From Sclerodactyla briareus (Eukaryota; Echinodermata; Holothuroidea; Dendrochirotida; Sclerodactylidae): a DNA stretch of 64,000 nucleotides. A program made the translations under genes and the position numbers. Numbering within the stretch: position 1 is the stretch's first letter; each line of letters starts with the position of its first letter. Positions 1 to 13,369 of the stretch are shown piece after piece. The notes beneath the pieces are model-generated. The model was not told the origin of the DNA. It did no database searches and saw only the letters and a program-made list of their open reading frames with translations. Location: contig JAODTK010003455.1 in assembly GCA_026419785.1 (NCBI GenBank), positions 124,001-188,000 on the forward strand, in the 5' to 3' direction.

Positions 1-1072
1 TTGCAATCGGATCTTGATTGTTAAGCCAAATGGTCTTGTGCCTGTTGTATGGAATTCAATCCAAATAGTGTTATGTTTCTCACTACACTTTAAAAGGTAA
101 AAACCCTATAGATTTACTTATAAATTGTTAGGACATAATCTTGATTCTGTGAATCTCCAGTTACCTTGGGTAAACTCTGGATTCTAGCGTTCGTAGTCTC
201 CTCATATAAGTAACATGGCATCAAAGGCTACTATGTCCACTCGATTTTCCTTTCTCGTAATTGTATAACTGCCCTCACCAAATCAGGAAAAGGGCATCTC
301 TTATTTATGTCCGTCCTCATGGTTGGAGTATGCCTCCCAATTTTGGTCTCCATCACAACCTATTACTGGCAAAGAAACGTGAGAATATCCATCTAAGGGC
401 TGGCAGGTTTGTCACATGGCCGTCACAAAGCGCTCGGAAAGTCTTCCTGCATTATGTCACCTTTGGTTTGGCCCTCGCTTGAATGTAGAACGTATATTAC
501 TGATCTTAGAACTTATCTTAAAATCATCCGATTGACAACTTTTAGTCCTTCTCAAACATTTTGTTCCACACACTATTTACTATAACTAACACTCGTCGTC
601 TCAAAAATCTTAGACCTGCAATGTTGGTGCGCTTGTGCCACTCATACTCCGCGGAACATTTCCAGGTGAAGCAAGCTCCCCCAGACATAGCCCATTGATA
701 ATGAAAACCCCTTCAAAGGGCCATTTCCAACTGGTGCAATAGTTTTCTCTGCACACCCGCTATCCTCCATCAAATATGCCTGTTGAGGGCGGCATTGGAG
801 TATTTGAACCAAGAACAAGAACTAGAGGAATAGCCAATTTTGCAGCTGTTTTCCAACCGTCGTCGATCGTCGGCACTCATATGCAGGCAAAATGTGTATG
901 CATAGTCATATCATTGTGTGTCAACATCGTAACACTGCAGACTGAAGAAACCTATTTTTATGTTACTAACATAAGCCCCACATATTGATAACTTCAATTG
1001 ACATGATTTTGAACTGGTGCAGTACACCTTCTATGTTAACCATGTGGAATTGGACAACTTCATTGTAAATAA
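1..1072. other. Non-coding flank, nothing recognised
   Basis: No exon, RNA gene or clear mobile element is visible here. Short open frames lack codon structure or similarity. The SPAG16 start codon and promoter were looked for and not recognised. Confidence 0.4.
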
Positions 1073-1774
1073 CGGTGTAGTCGAGGCCGTGGCATCCGAG
1101 GCCAAGGCCGAGGCCGCACCTTCGAGGCCGCGGCCACACCTTCCGAGCTGAGGTCGGTCAATAATATTACAGCTGAAATGTCGATGTTTACATACATAAA
1201 CAATTTTGTTTTTGTTCTCCCCATGGCTACAGCTGTCCATTATGAATAATATATGGAGACAAAAAGGTTTAGAGTCCGCAAATGAGAAATGAACAAACAC
1301 AAATTGGTACGCAACAACTTTTATTCTTTGAGTCAGTATTCAGAATGAAAAGAATATGAATTCAGTATGTAAAACGGTTAATGCTTGTGAGATTTGCTAT
1401 AAAATTTATACTTCTCATCAAATTTAAACCCACTTCAATGCAGATGAAAACTGTTTACCTAGGCTTTTGCCACCACAGGTGTTACTTGATGGTGTTGTTA
1501 ATTCCGGGCCGAGTGAAGCGTCAGTAGCATTCTCTCGGCAGTCTTTGGCTGATCCGAGTATACTATGTTAGTTCACAAGGTTATCCCTGTATTCAAAGCA
1601 AACGTATCATTCTGTGATATATAGAATTGTTTATTTATTTCAATAGCCACAAAAATATTGTTTTTCGCGGGGGGCCTCGCACCCGGCCTTAGCCCAACAC
1701 CCGATGCCTCAGCCATCCGAGGCCGAGGCCCCGGCAAAAATGGCCTCGAGTCCGCCTCGATCGCTCCAACACTG
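1073..1774. mobile_element. Putative non-autonomous hAT-like element with GAGGCC-rich ends
   Basis: Both ends are rich in GAGGCCGAGGCC-type subterminal repeats (1079-1135 and 1715-1765) around an AT-rich core. The left end begins CGGTGTAG followed by TCGAGGCC. The reverse complement of the right end begins CAGTGTTGGAGCGATCGAGG. The flanking 8-mers GTAAATAA and TAAAATAA match at 6 of 8 positions, compatible with a decayed 8-bp target duplication. No transposase frame is present. The hAT assignment is inference from end sequence and duplication length. Confidence 0.4.
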
Positions 1775-3867
1775 TAAAATAACGTTGAAAGCTGCAATCT
1801 GAAAAATAAAAAATCCTCAATAATGAACAGGGCATGTATATGGGTGGATACAACACATTTCCAGAAGATTGAATCATGTTATTTGCAGTGTCTTCAATAG
1901 TCACTTCTCTGATCTAGACTAAGTGTGTTTCCTCTGTACAAAATTATAACAAGTTCCGTAGTTTAGGCCTACGCTGGCGCCCATGTGGGAACTAGTAACG
2001 GCCATTGGAAATTATCTTTTTGTTCTTTTTTATTCACACAAAATACATTTCTCATAAAGTAACATTCACTATGGGCCACAAAATGTTGCTGTTGAAGGAT
2101 TTACCCTTTGGGCGACAGTCATGTAGCTATGGTTGGGATGGACATGGTATGGCAGTGTGGGTGTCATATCCCATGTACCCACTGCCTATACAGTGTAACT
2201 TATGTAGCAATATTTTTTTGCAATGCATCGCTGGAGAGAGGGGTCAGGGCAAGAAGGGAGGCTATAACCCCCCTTAGAAACAACATTCCCCTTTCTATTG
2301 TTAACGAACTGCAATGGGTCAATGTCCGGTGCGGTAGGCATGGTACCAAAGATTTCGTCTGCGCTATTTTCTGAGAACCACCCCCCCCCAGATTTCAAAA
2401 TCCCCCTTTGAAAATTGTGAGGGGGAGAATCCCCCCTCCCAAATTTTGAAACTCGCTAGCTAACACTGTTTACACAGCTGATTCTTCATTCCCCACATCC
2501 CCATCTCCCTAAATCGTCCACAAATCAAAATCTTGTGACGCAGACCCTCCCTGCAATATGCAAATATTCAGTTGAACGATGTCACAGTGATTGGTGACAG
2601 GCGACCGACACCTGTTTGTTGTTTGGTTGCGTAGAACAGAAATGTATCCTGGTTTGGATTGAACGAAAGTTTTAACTATGAATGTGGTTTCGATTGACAA
2701 GTTTTCAGTCATTTCGTAAAAAGAACAATGTAGGTCTTGCGACCAGTGTAATGAAAGCGGGGTATTGGGGTGGGTGCTTTTATGAGTAGCTGGGATAAAG
2801 AGGGGTTTGCGCGTATGTGAGAAAGCTACTCCAGCTGGCAGGGATTATTGTATGTGGATTTTGGTGGTTACTTCCCCATATCTCGTTGACAACCCTATGT
2901 TCCGACCTTCCGATGTTCCGACTTGTGTATTGAAACACATAGGTCGGACTAGAGAATCAAATCTATTCCTTTATTACTGACATCAGAATACTCAAATAAT
3001 TGACACAATTCCCGACCCGTATGAAAGTAAAAGCAAACACAAATACAACGGAACCATATTTCAGGTAATAAGCATGCATTTTGTGTGAATATATGTTCAT
3101 TGTCACTAATAAGCATTTTGCATATTAATGTTTATGCATATGTCGCCGCTCCACATGTCTCTTTTTTCTTTTGCATAAAAAATTAATTGTTCAAGTGGGA
3201 CTCTCCAAAACTGGTTTGGACTCGTGAAATTGACTGGGACTTGGCTCTTTTGTTCTGTGAAGTCCTGGGACTCCTTGGCATCAAAAATCAGGACCTACGT
3301 AAACTCTGCATGTGTACCTGGATTATAGTTTATTGGTTAAGGGATTTAGGCTTAGAGGTGGGGTTCGTGTCATGGACCCTGTAACAGCGGACTCGATTGA
3401 GAGACTGGACGCCAGCACTGATGTAATTACGACAAGGATTTCACTGCGTTCAAGAAATTACTGCATGTATTTGTATAGGAAATATCATTGTGACTGTATT
3501 TGTTGTATTGTGTGTATCGATATTGATTGATGGTGAATAGGATGCCATGTGAAAATAAAGGTTTTTTTGCATGGTGACTTAAGGTCACTGAAGAACTCGT
3601 GCATGCTGGTAATCATGATTGAACCCCCTCCCCCCACACTGCCCCCTTTGGCTCATCGTGCTCTAATCCTCCCACCAGAAGATATGAGACTGCATGATGA
3701 AACATCCCTGTATTGGCGGATGTTTGTTAAATGGTGGTTCCAGGAGCAAGAGTAGAATTATTAGTGGTACTGTCATATCATAGTGGCATATTTTTCTATA
3801 ATGTCATGGCCCATTACACTGTACTTACCTTGATAACGAAACCCAATCACATGTGCCAAGCTCTTAG
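1775..3867. other. Non-coding, possibly first intron
   Basis: AT-rich sequence with a short palindromic C/G-rich stretch around 2380-2450 (CCCCC...GGGGG flanking AAATTTTGAAA) and a small cluster of GTTCCGA motifs at 2898-2950 that resembles the array near 26.6-26.8 kb. No exon was recognised. Confidence 0.4.
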
Positions 3868-3922
3868 AAGATTCGATGATGACGTTCAGTATGAAGAGCT
3901 CCTCTGGAGGATTTAGAATCAG
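3868..3922 (+). CDS. SPAG16: SPAG16 exon 1 (first recognised): acidic N-terminal segment
   Basis: It is bounded by an acceptor CTCTTAG and a donor CAG|GTGAGA. The reading FDDDVQYEEL matches the acidic SEDDYEYEEIP segment of SPAG16 that precedes the LisH-like region. After EEL the frame fails. One extra base in the run near 3900 would let it continue as PLEDLES and reach the donor in phase 1, which fits the next exon (G + AG gives Glu). Identification rests on a short motif plus phase agreement, so it is weaker than for later exons. Confidence 0.6.
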
Positions 3923-6900
3923 GTGAGAGCGAAATATTTAAAAAAAATGTAAAAAAAATGTACAAACTACTTTTGTGCTACATAAAAAAAATGGTATTGT
4001 TGTTCAAATACTATATGCTTCATATTGCCATCATGTCTGATATGTAAATTATGCAAATGATTTCAGTTACAGAGTTTTTTTAACACATACACATTAATGT
4101 TCAATAGGAGATTGGCGTCACCATACTTTTCATACTGGGGGGGGGGCACAATGGGGGCCTGGACATTTTGTTGGAGAGGGGCACAAGAATACTTCTAAGC
4201 GGCGGCCACCACAGGTTGGCGCAGAGCTACAGAAACTTTGGGTTGCGTCAGTCCCCAATGGCCGAAATTAACCTCCCTGCGTTTATGATCACAAATTCTG
4301 TAATCTTTGGAAAATTTGAACATTTTGACCTTGTCTTATTCGCTGCCCAAACCTTTTGGCCAAATGTTCAACAATATGTGCCTCCATGCTATCTGTTTCA
4401 CAGTTGCGCACAAAGCGTGCAAATTTTCTGGGTTTTCCCGTCACATCTGGGAAAACAGGATATCACCAAAAAATTGGGACATTTAGCTGCTTCAGCTCTA
4501 TGTCCCAACCATGATATGACGTCCATGCCCGAGAGAGCAGGAAATTCATGACGTAGCAGTTACCTGGGAGACAACATGTGTTGAAAATCCAGCAGTCTGT
4601 TAGCCTAGGTTACTGCAGTTCAAATCAGCGCGTTGCATAGAGAGGAAGCGGACCGGAGCTACAGGGTTTGTAATCAAAAAGAGGTTTGTTGTCGTTCGGC
4701 AAGGTCAGTGAGAATGTTGTTGCATATTTTCACTACGAGTCAATTATGTATAAGTTAGGGGCCAATGATGCAGAACTTTCCATAGAGTTGTGGAGGAACA
4801 ATTCGGTTTAGGGTTCCATGATGAGTCAAAGTGGCTTTCTGAACCCGTAGCACCAAATCAAATCAAATCAAATCAGCGGATGGCAGGAGAGCAACGGGAC
4901 AAAAGCCACCACTAGGACATGTGCTATTAAAGCACTAAAAAGAAAAAATTACTTTTTAGTGCATTCGAGGCTATTTGCCACAAATACTTGCCTTTCTTGT
5001 GACTTTTTGGTTTGGGCATGTTTTGCCAGATACATATCAAACTGGAAGTCGAATACTGACTACAGAATAAAAAAATAGAAAAAAAACATATTGGAAACTG
5101 AACGGTCACAATGTGGAACTGGCATGGATATTCAAATTGCAAATCCCACACATGCTATTGGGGTGGCATCCTAATCACAGATTGGTTTGCCCTGTAATTC
5201 TAGGATTTTGCAAAGACAGAATGTAAACGGAAGTCGGTCAATTCATCAGTTATTGGAACTGATTGGTTTTGTACCCATTCTTACCCTCGCCGACAGGTGC
5301 TTTTCAACCGGAGTTTTGCGACCATTGCCCTCCATTCTTCTGGGGTGCTTTGGCGATTTGATGATGCACTGCTGGCTGCCTGTTTACTAGGAAAGGCTAG
5401 GCATTGACTTGAAGTTTGGGGGCTTTGATCACTTTTTGTTCGACTAGACTAGGGCCTAGGGCGTCAATGAGGAAATCAACTCCAGAGGCTATACACCTAG
5501 CTCACATGCATCACTACACACACTGAAGTGTCAGTCCTGCCAACAAACATTGAAATGTGCTCGCTGCCTTTAATTATTACGGTAGAACTACCTAAATGTG
5601 ACAACTTGAACTACCCCAGGGGTTTTATTTGCCCCCCACCCCCCCAAACAAAAAAATGGGCCAAATTCAAAATAGGTCACCCATATGAATGAAAATAAAC
5701 TTAATCCACAGGTTCAAACTTTTAGTGGATGCAATACTAGAGTGTTTGAAGGTTCTGAATTCACTTTAATAATTTCATACTACGTATTCCCCGGGGTTTA
5801 CTCGTTGCAAGCGCAATAATCACCTCACTCGACATGGACGGGACCGAATTCCTTCAATTTCCTTTTTTTTCTCATAATCTGTATATGTTGAACTTAAGTG
5901 TTGTTTCTTGTAATTTTGGTATGTTGCTAAAAAGGTTTTTTTTCATAAGAGCATATACTTTCTTGAGCATTTCTATGATGAGGGTCTCCGGTGCCAATTC
6001 ATTTTTCAACACTTTTAAAATTCCCTCCCTCCACAAATTTAAACATATTTTGTCTCATTCCATTATATATGCTGATTTGAGTAACATGCAATATTATTGG
6101 TTTCATTAACCATAGGCAGTCACAATAATTCTTGGACTTTGTGTTAGCTTGCCTCGTATTCATAGTAGGCTGTTCAAATTTCCATGGACGGGACGGAAGT
6201 CACTTCCGTCCCCTCACAAAAGTGTGATGGGAAAGGAAATCCACAATAGCCTTTGGCCATATAGTGTCAGAATTGAGTTGGCTTTAGTAAATTGGATGAT
6301 GTTTATTGTTTATCCTGGTTTTGGGGGAAGGAGTTTCAGCCCCTGTGAATTCTCGAAAATAACCCTAATATCACAATTTTTTGCATGCATTTTGGATTAA
6401 AAAAAGGAAAAATTTTGTCGCAAGCTAATTATTCAGTAGCATCTGCATAACTTCACTCATCAGTCGTCAGTTTTCCTGATTTGTGCCTCATTAATAAAGC
6501 AAACAGATGCACTTTTTATACAGTCAGCATAGTTTCAGAATAGCCAAAACCTGCAATATTTTCAGTGTGGGGCGGGGTGGGGGGGTGGGGCTAATCCCTA
6601 CACTTGCAGTATGCCACTTCCAGCAGCCCTTAGAACACTTGGTCAATTCATTGTGCACTGCCCTTGTGGTTGCTTCTGCAGTCTCTGCCTTTCTGGCACC
6701 TGCCATGCTAAATTGTTTCCCAATATCCCCCTGGGGGCTTTGTCCATTTTGCCAGAAGGGGGGGGGGGGTTATGAGATCATTTGTCAAAGTCAAATCTCA
6801 CCTCACAATAAAATGTTTCTTGATCCCCTGGATTAGATAAAAAACAGGACTGTGACCCTGAAAAAGTAGGGAGCAGGTACGTCTAGTCCCCCTCCCCCCC

Positions 6901-8310
6901 ACCCGGCTATCCGCCTCTGCCTCCACCCCCCCCCCCTTTGTATGTTTACATATGATATCAACCTTTCTTCAGAACTAAGAACTAAAAGTGTGTCTTTTTT
7001 TACCCAGCAATGGCTGCTGAAAGTGTGGGGGGTGGGGAATTCCTTAGAGAGGTAGATTTTTTTCCCCGATATCACAGCCATTCACAGCAGTCACATTCGG
7101 ATTGAAGCACAAGTTGATCTGTTGAACGTCACTGTTTATTTTTCATGGTGTTATGTTTTAAATCCACACTGAACTTGAAAAACTGGTTTTGCTTTTAACT
7201 GAAGAATCTGTTTATAAAGAGTACAGTACAAGTATATGATAGTTTGGATCATATTATTACTGCGTAATTTCCGAAGCCATGCCCTAGCCATCAGGATAAT
7301 AACATATATTAATAATTCAAATTTAAATTTTTACAGTAACATAGCAAACACAATTGTACATAGACCCCATCCTCGATATATGTTTAAATCACTTCAATGA
7401 GTGGCTGATATCAGTCACATCAACCCAACGATTGGTTGGAGTGTATGTATAACACAATGCTTGCCCTCCGTGCCATCACCTGAGCAGTTGCAAATTCTTA
7501 GCCACTGACCCTCACTTTCTGAGAAACAGGCATGCTGCAACACGAGCACAGTGTGCTACTTTCGTTGATAAACCAGTGTAGACACCTCTGTTACACAGAT
7601 CTCACTCAGAATTTGTATGAATGAGATAATTTTTTAACTGCACACATTTTTGGTCACGAAATCCAGGTTAACAAAAACATGTTTATCTGCCATTCAAGAT
7701 TTTTCCGTCCCGTCACAATTCCGTCCCGTCACAAGACATTCCACATTCCACTCCAATATTTCCTGATTTTGGTCACATCTGTTTTTTTTGTATTCACTAT
7801 GTATTTCGTAAGGTAGCTACTGTTTTCATTCATTACCATTTGCCAGCACATTTGTTCTTACGTTGAAGAGAAATAACCTGAACATGTATGTGTAAAATGC
7901 AGATTTTTGTTCATTCCGTCCTGTCACATTTTTTTGATCATTACATGGGCAACAAGACAAGAATCCCTGTCCCATCCTCATAGTGTATGTTGACACGTAT
8001 GGCTATTGCATAACCCTGTTGTAAGATTATCAATATTGGTTCCTCTTGTAGAAAAGGGATACAGGGTTCAGATTCCTTTTTTCTTGTCCCGTCCAAAGGC
8101 CTAATTTTTGGATCTGGCCAAAACTCGCCCTGGTGTTATACAATTTCACTGGGACCTGGGGTTAATGATGTATTTTTTATGGGGCTAAAATAGCCCTGTG
8201 CCCCTTTTTATGGTGAACCCTGTCTGTGACAGTTCGACACTGAACTGATTAGTACAATGTCTGCACTTCTATCTTTTTGTATTTCAATGGTATTCCGTCT
8301 TTGTATTCAG
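3923..8310 (+). other. SPAG16 intron 1
   Basis: A 4.4-kb intron. It holds an (AAATC)n microsatellite at 4856-4875, G-rich runs near 4140, 6567 and 6762, and scattered copies of a GACGGGACGGAA motif (separate entry). The longest open frame (4168-4551, 127 codons) has no recognisable similarity and is best read as chance. Confidence 0.5.
5831..8098. repeat. Dispersed TTCCGTCCCGTCAC motif region
   Basis: The same short motif recurs in both orientations: GGACGGGACCGAATTCC near 5836, GGACGGGACGGAAG then CTTCCGTCCCCTCAC near 6184-6220, a direct doublet TTCCGTCCCGTCAC at about 7706-7733, ATTCCGTCCTGTCAC at about 7914 and TGTCCCGTCC near 8086. It may be the remains of a mobile element with repeated internal sites. 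No coding frame or clean termini were found. Confidence 0.4.
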
Positions 8311-8377
8311 AGGCAGATGAAGACCTACATCAGCAGGTCAGGACATTCGTGAAGCTCAAGAGGATTAGGAGCAGCCA
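8311..8377 (+). CDS. SPAG16: SPAG16 exon 2: EADEDL segment
   Basis: It has an acceptor TTGTATTCAG and a donor CCA|GTAGTA. With the phase inherited from exon 1 it reads EADEDLHQQ and stays open to the donor, ending in phase 2. This corresponds to the EGEEDLAKAIQ segment of SPAG16. The phase-2 end joins exon 3 (CA + C, then GCT TAT GGG). A +1 reading through KAQEDQEQP looks closer to the human KAIQMAQEQ but contains a TAG, so an indel is possible. Confidence 0.6.
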
Positions 8378-9209
8378 GTAGTAGACTTTCTTTTAAAAGT
8401 ACTATTAAAACTCATTAGGATACTGTACTTGGTGGGTATTTATGAGAATTTGTCCTAATTACTGATAGCCACTTAAATCTCCTAAATTTTGCCAGTCGCC
8501 ATTACTTTTAGGCTCTAGTATTTAGCTCATGAGCTATTATATACTGGGAGGACATTAGACTGCGTGTATTGTGCCCTGTTCAAAGTTCCACCAAAATCGA
8601 GAACCCAAACTCAAGTGGGAGGCACCCTTTGTGTGTACATGGTGAAACACATTCAGTTTTTTTTACTCTCTATCTGCGGATTTCTTTGGACCCATAACCA
8701 CCCGAAATACCTTGTTTGTCTCCACAGGAACGGGGTATATCATAGTGCAAGATTCCTCAACATCTTCATTAAGTGTTACCCTGTTTCAAAAAACGCGGTA
8801 AAGTCAATGATGCTATTACGAAGCACAGAAACAACATAACTTATTCAGGATACAAATCGATTGCATCTGACAGACCTCTTCTACGGTGTAAAGTATAAAA
8901 CATCACGGATCACTAGAGCTTATTGATGTGATTCTCGAATTGGAGGAGGCTGTCACACGGAATATTCTAATCTTCTGACGGGATGCGAATCATATCGCCC
9001 CAATCACATGTCACTAAGACACTACTATAGGTGCGGGCACGGCGTCGTGGCTAAGCAACACGGTTCCAACTGACTTCTGTTCTCTATAGGAACTTCAGTA
9101 CAGCTTGTGCGGGGCTTGATTAAGCTACGTGGTGCTTGTTCACTTTTTGATTCTTTGACGAAGATCTTCAGAGGAATCTATGCATTCACTTGTGTGTGGT
9201 GTGTGTGTG
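8378..9209 (+). other. SPAG16 intron 2, 5' part
   Basis: Unremarkable AT-rich intron sequence up to the satellite array. No exon or mobile element was recognised. Confidence 0.4.
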
Positions 9210-11080
9210 ATGGCAGCTTGTAAACACAATAACTTGATCAGGTCTGATTAGGTCAGGCTCATACTCGGTATGTGGTGTGCCCCATGATGAGTACATGATG
9301 AACCCTATTGTTTTGGGGTCAGGTCAGAGGTCATCTAAGGTCACAGAGGTCATAGACTGAAAACCTTGTAAACACGATAAGTCCAGAATGGTTGGTCCGA
9401 TCAGATTGAAATTTGGTGTATAGCTTTCTTATGAAAGTACGGAACCCTATTGTTTTTGGTTCAGGTCGGGGTGAATTTTGATCAAAAATAGGAAATTTGT
9501 TACAAGTCAATATTTTGGCCAATTTTGGCTTGTAACACGATAACTCAACCCCACCGGGATAGATGAAGCTCATACTTGGTTGTGTGTTCCCCGTGATGAG
9601 TGCATGAACCCTATCGTTTTGGGTAGGTCAGAAGTCACAGAGGTCATAGACTGAAAACCTTGTAAACACGATAAGTCCAGAATGGTTGGTCCGATCAGAT
9701 TGAAATTTTGGTGTATAGCTTTCTATGGGGAGTACAGGAACCCTATTGTTTTTGATTCAGGTCGGGGTGAATTTCGGTCAAAAATAGAAAAATTGTGAAA
9801 AGTCAACATTTTGGCCAATTTTGGCTTGTAACACGATAACTCAACCCCACCGGGATAGATGAAGCTCATACTTGGTATGTGTGTTCCCCATGATGAGTAC
9901 ATGATGAACCCTATTGTTTTGGGGTCAGGTCAGAGGTCATCTAAGGTCACAGAGGTCATAGACTGAAAACCTTGTAAACACGATAAGTCCAGAATGGTTG
10001 GTCCGATCAGATTGAAATTTGGTGTATAGCTTTCTTATGAAATATAGGAACCCTATTGTTTTTGATTCAGGTCGGGGTGAATTTCGTCAAAACCATATAA
10101 AAATTGTGAAAAGTCAACATTTTGGCCAATCTTGGCTTGTAAACCGATAACCTCACCCCACCCGGAGGGATGATGAAGCTCATATTTGGTTAGTGTGTGT
10201 TTCCACATCCCCACTTGAGGAGTACATGAACCTATTGTTTTGGGTTCAGGTCTCAGAGTATCTAAGGACAAAGAGTCAAGTCTGAAAACCTTGTACACAG
10301 ATAAGTCCAGGATGGTTGGTCCGATCAGAGTTGAAATTGTGTTTGTTATAGCTTTCTATGGGGAAAGTATAGGACACCTATTTGTTTTGATTAGGTCGGG
10401 TGAATTCGGTCATCAAAAAGAGAAAAAAATGGAAAAGTCAACATTTTGGCCAATTTTGGCTTGTAAACACGATACCACGCAAACCCCACCGGGATAGATG
10501 AAGCTCATACTTGGTATGTGTGTTCCCCATGATGACTAAGTACATGAACCCTATGTTTTGGGGTCAGGTCAGAGGTTCATCTGAGGTCAACAGAGGTCAT
10601 GTTGAAAACTTGTAAACACGAATGGTCCAGAATAGTGGTCCGATTAAGATTGAAATTGGTGTTGCTTCTGTATGGAGAGTCAGGGAACCAATGTTTGGGT
10701 TCAGGTCGGGGGGATTTTGGTCAAAAATTGAAAATTGTGAAAAGTCAATATTTGGGCCAATTTTGCTTGTAACACGATAACCTCAACCCCACCCGGATGG
10801 ATGAGCTCATCTTGGTTTAATGTGTTCCCCATGATTAGTACCTGAACCCTATTGTTTTGGGTTCAGGTCATGAGTTCATTTGAGGTCACCAAAGGTTAGA
10901 AGTCTGAACGTGAATTTAGTGTGTAGCTTCCTTATCAAGAGTATAGGGCCTATTGGTTTGTGGTTGGGCAAAATGGAAAATTGTCAGACCTCATGTTGGC
11001 CATAATGAGCTGGTGCAATCTCCTATTTGTCCTTGTGTCTGGTTATATGTTTCAGAAAGAATCGGTAATCACTAAGCCTT
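9210..11080 (+). repeat. Tandem array of a ~300-bp repeat (family A), about six units
   Basis: Units recur about every 300 bp, marked by GCTTGTAAACACGATAAC at roughly 9218, 9530, 9826, 10134, 10460 and 10767. Each holds the blocks CACCGGGATAGATGAAGCTC, GAACCCTATTGTTTT, GGTTCAGGTC, AGATTGAAATTTGGTG and TTTTGGCCAATTTTGGC. Copies 1-3 are nearly identical, while later ones accumulate indels. The last unit ends with CACTAAGCCTTTTGGC, a 3' block also seen at the single copies near 35.35, 54.74 and 61.42 kb. Intact open frames across a unit are not conserved between copies. Confidence 0.9.
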
Positions 11081-13369
11081 TTGGCTTTCGGTTGTACTAT
11101 ATATTTTCATAACTCCATGGGTTATTTCCTATTGTTGCTATCATGCAGGGCCTGTCCATTTCCACTTGCTGGAATGACATATTATTTTGGGTTCCATGAT
11201 ATTATTCGTACAAACCAGGCCTTGAATATAATCAATCTCCAGTCACTCCCAACAGGCAACTGTAAATCGCACAAATTTTGATGTTTCTTGCATCAGGGAC
11301 AAATAGGTGCGCCAAAACTGTTTTGTGCAACTCACAACACTCCTGGCATTCCTCTAAGACCCCAAAACTCATAAATTATGCAGATTAAGGGGAAAAACCT
11401 TTAAGGTATGGAATTGCTCCATTTCGTACTTCGCAGACTCCTTAACAAATGTGTTTTCTCTAGTTTAGATTAGTTTTATGTAAAAGGTCGGAATCACAAA
11501 TCCTCATGAAAGACCCTTTGGAACCATCCCCCCCCCAAAAAAAATACCTGAGCCTGAAAAATAGTTTGCTTGAGATTTTTCCTTTCCACTTGTATTCACG
11601 GAAGCAACACTGATGTTCGCACTCATAATTGCAGTCTTCTGTATGTGCCGCTTCGGGCCACAGGAGAGCATCCCAATATATACAAATACAAACTGATGCA
11701 ACAAAATTGTAATTCATATGTTCCAGCAATGACGCATTGGTATAGCCACCTCACCACGTTTCATGTGTATTGGTTAGTTGCCGTTGTCATTCACCAATGT
11801 GAGCTAACCATCCTTCCAAAAGTGGGGTAAATAACATAGAAAGGGGGTTTTATTTCGACATGGATGTGCGCTCACATAGTGAACAATGAACTGAAAGACA
11901 TTATCTTTTGACGTAGGTACCTTTGATTGCATTAGCAGAGCTGTCATTTGTATGACCACATTTATTTTCCTAACAGCAATTTATTCGGCAGTTGTCCTCA
12001 ATGTAATCGTGAAGTGATTCCGCTCAATTTCCCTAAACTGGCTGCAGGCCGGAGTCAACTGTCCCCACAGGATGAACCAGATCTATTGCTTTTACCCCAA
12101 ACCCCAAGTGACAACACCTCCGAATTCACTGATGCTGAAATAGATGTTCCCTCAACATTGTTGTGGTTTATTGCTTACAAAACATTAGCCAATCAAAGTA
12201 ACATGTTTCTAGCCTCTGGCAACTGTTTTCTTCTGAAGTTGAGTTGAGTCGTTGGGAAATATTTTCAGAGTTTTGGCTCAAGAGTTTTTCCACATTAGAG
12301 TCCAAGTCAAGACAGTAATAACATAGCACCAGAAGATTGTTGTGTCTTTTTTGTTTACGGATCAAATTTGGAATTTGGTGTTTTAGCCCCAAAGTTGGGT
12401 TCTGACCTGCAGCTATTAATAGGATGACATAGCTCGAAAGTGTCCAAGTCACATTCTCCTTTAGTATCTTACCCTGGATCATTCTCTCCATCAGGGAATT
12501 TTTCCCATTCTGTCAGGGAGCCTGAGAGGGTACGCTAAAATTTACACACCCGACGAGGGCCTATTGCCCCGACAGTATAAGTGTTCCCAACTTCTTCATA
12601 ACAAAATTCCTATATAAAGCTAAAAGTCCGGCATGCTTCACGGCCTCATAGATTTGATTTTTAAGTTGCGAGTGTTCCGCTTAAATGAAGAGTCAGCGTT
12701 ATCCATATGCCTTACATACTATAACAATCGTGCAGGCTACACAAGTCTTATGAACATCCTCTTTGATATGTCCCTCTGCAAGAGAGTTAATTTTTGTTAC
12801 AATTCTGTTGGGGCGGGGTAGTGCTGCTTGCTGCTGTCTACCACGTTTTTCCATTCTACCACAGGTTTGCCTTTGTGTTAATTGGTGTTCTCTCATGACG
12901 CAAATACTTCCAGTCTTCAGGCATTCTCTGGGCTTGTTCTCTTGTATTTTACTGAGAGTGCCTGAATCAAGTGGAATGCCACTGAGAGTAAACAATGACT
13001 TCCACAATGTGTATTTTAATTGTACTCAGCAGAAAACAGTTGGAAAACATGCAAAATGCAGGTTTTGACTACCTAAGTGGTAGGGTGAGGCTCGTTGGGG
13101 AATTTGAACTCACCGTCGGGGGAACTTCAGAAACTCCATCAAGGAAATCCTGGTGCCATCACTGCCTCTGATTAACATTATTCAATTGAAAACAGTCTTA
13201 TTTTTTCAGATGGATAAATTGGGCGGTGACTTTGTTGAAAATTGTCATCAGATTGCGACTGCATGAGCATGATCCCCGATGGGATGGAGGGGGGGGGGAG
13301 TTCGATAAACAACAATAAAAACAACAAATAAAAAACTTGCCTGAATGAAGCTCAGGGAGATATTTAGCA
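11081..13369 (+). other. SPAG16 intron 2, middle part
   Basis: Ordinary AT-rich intron DNA. An open frame on the minus strand (12168-12491, 107 codons) shows no recognisable family. No further feature was recognised. Confidence 0.4.

Noticed and set aside
1-3867. SPAG16 first exon with start codon
   Set aside because: I searched for a YYLE-type motif and an ATG-led acidic segment and found no candidate with plausible splice sites.
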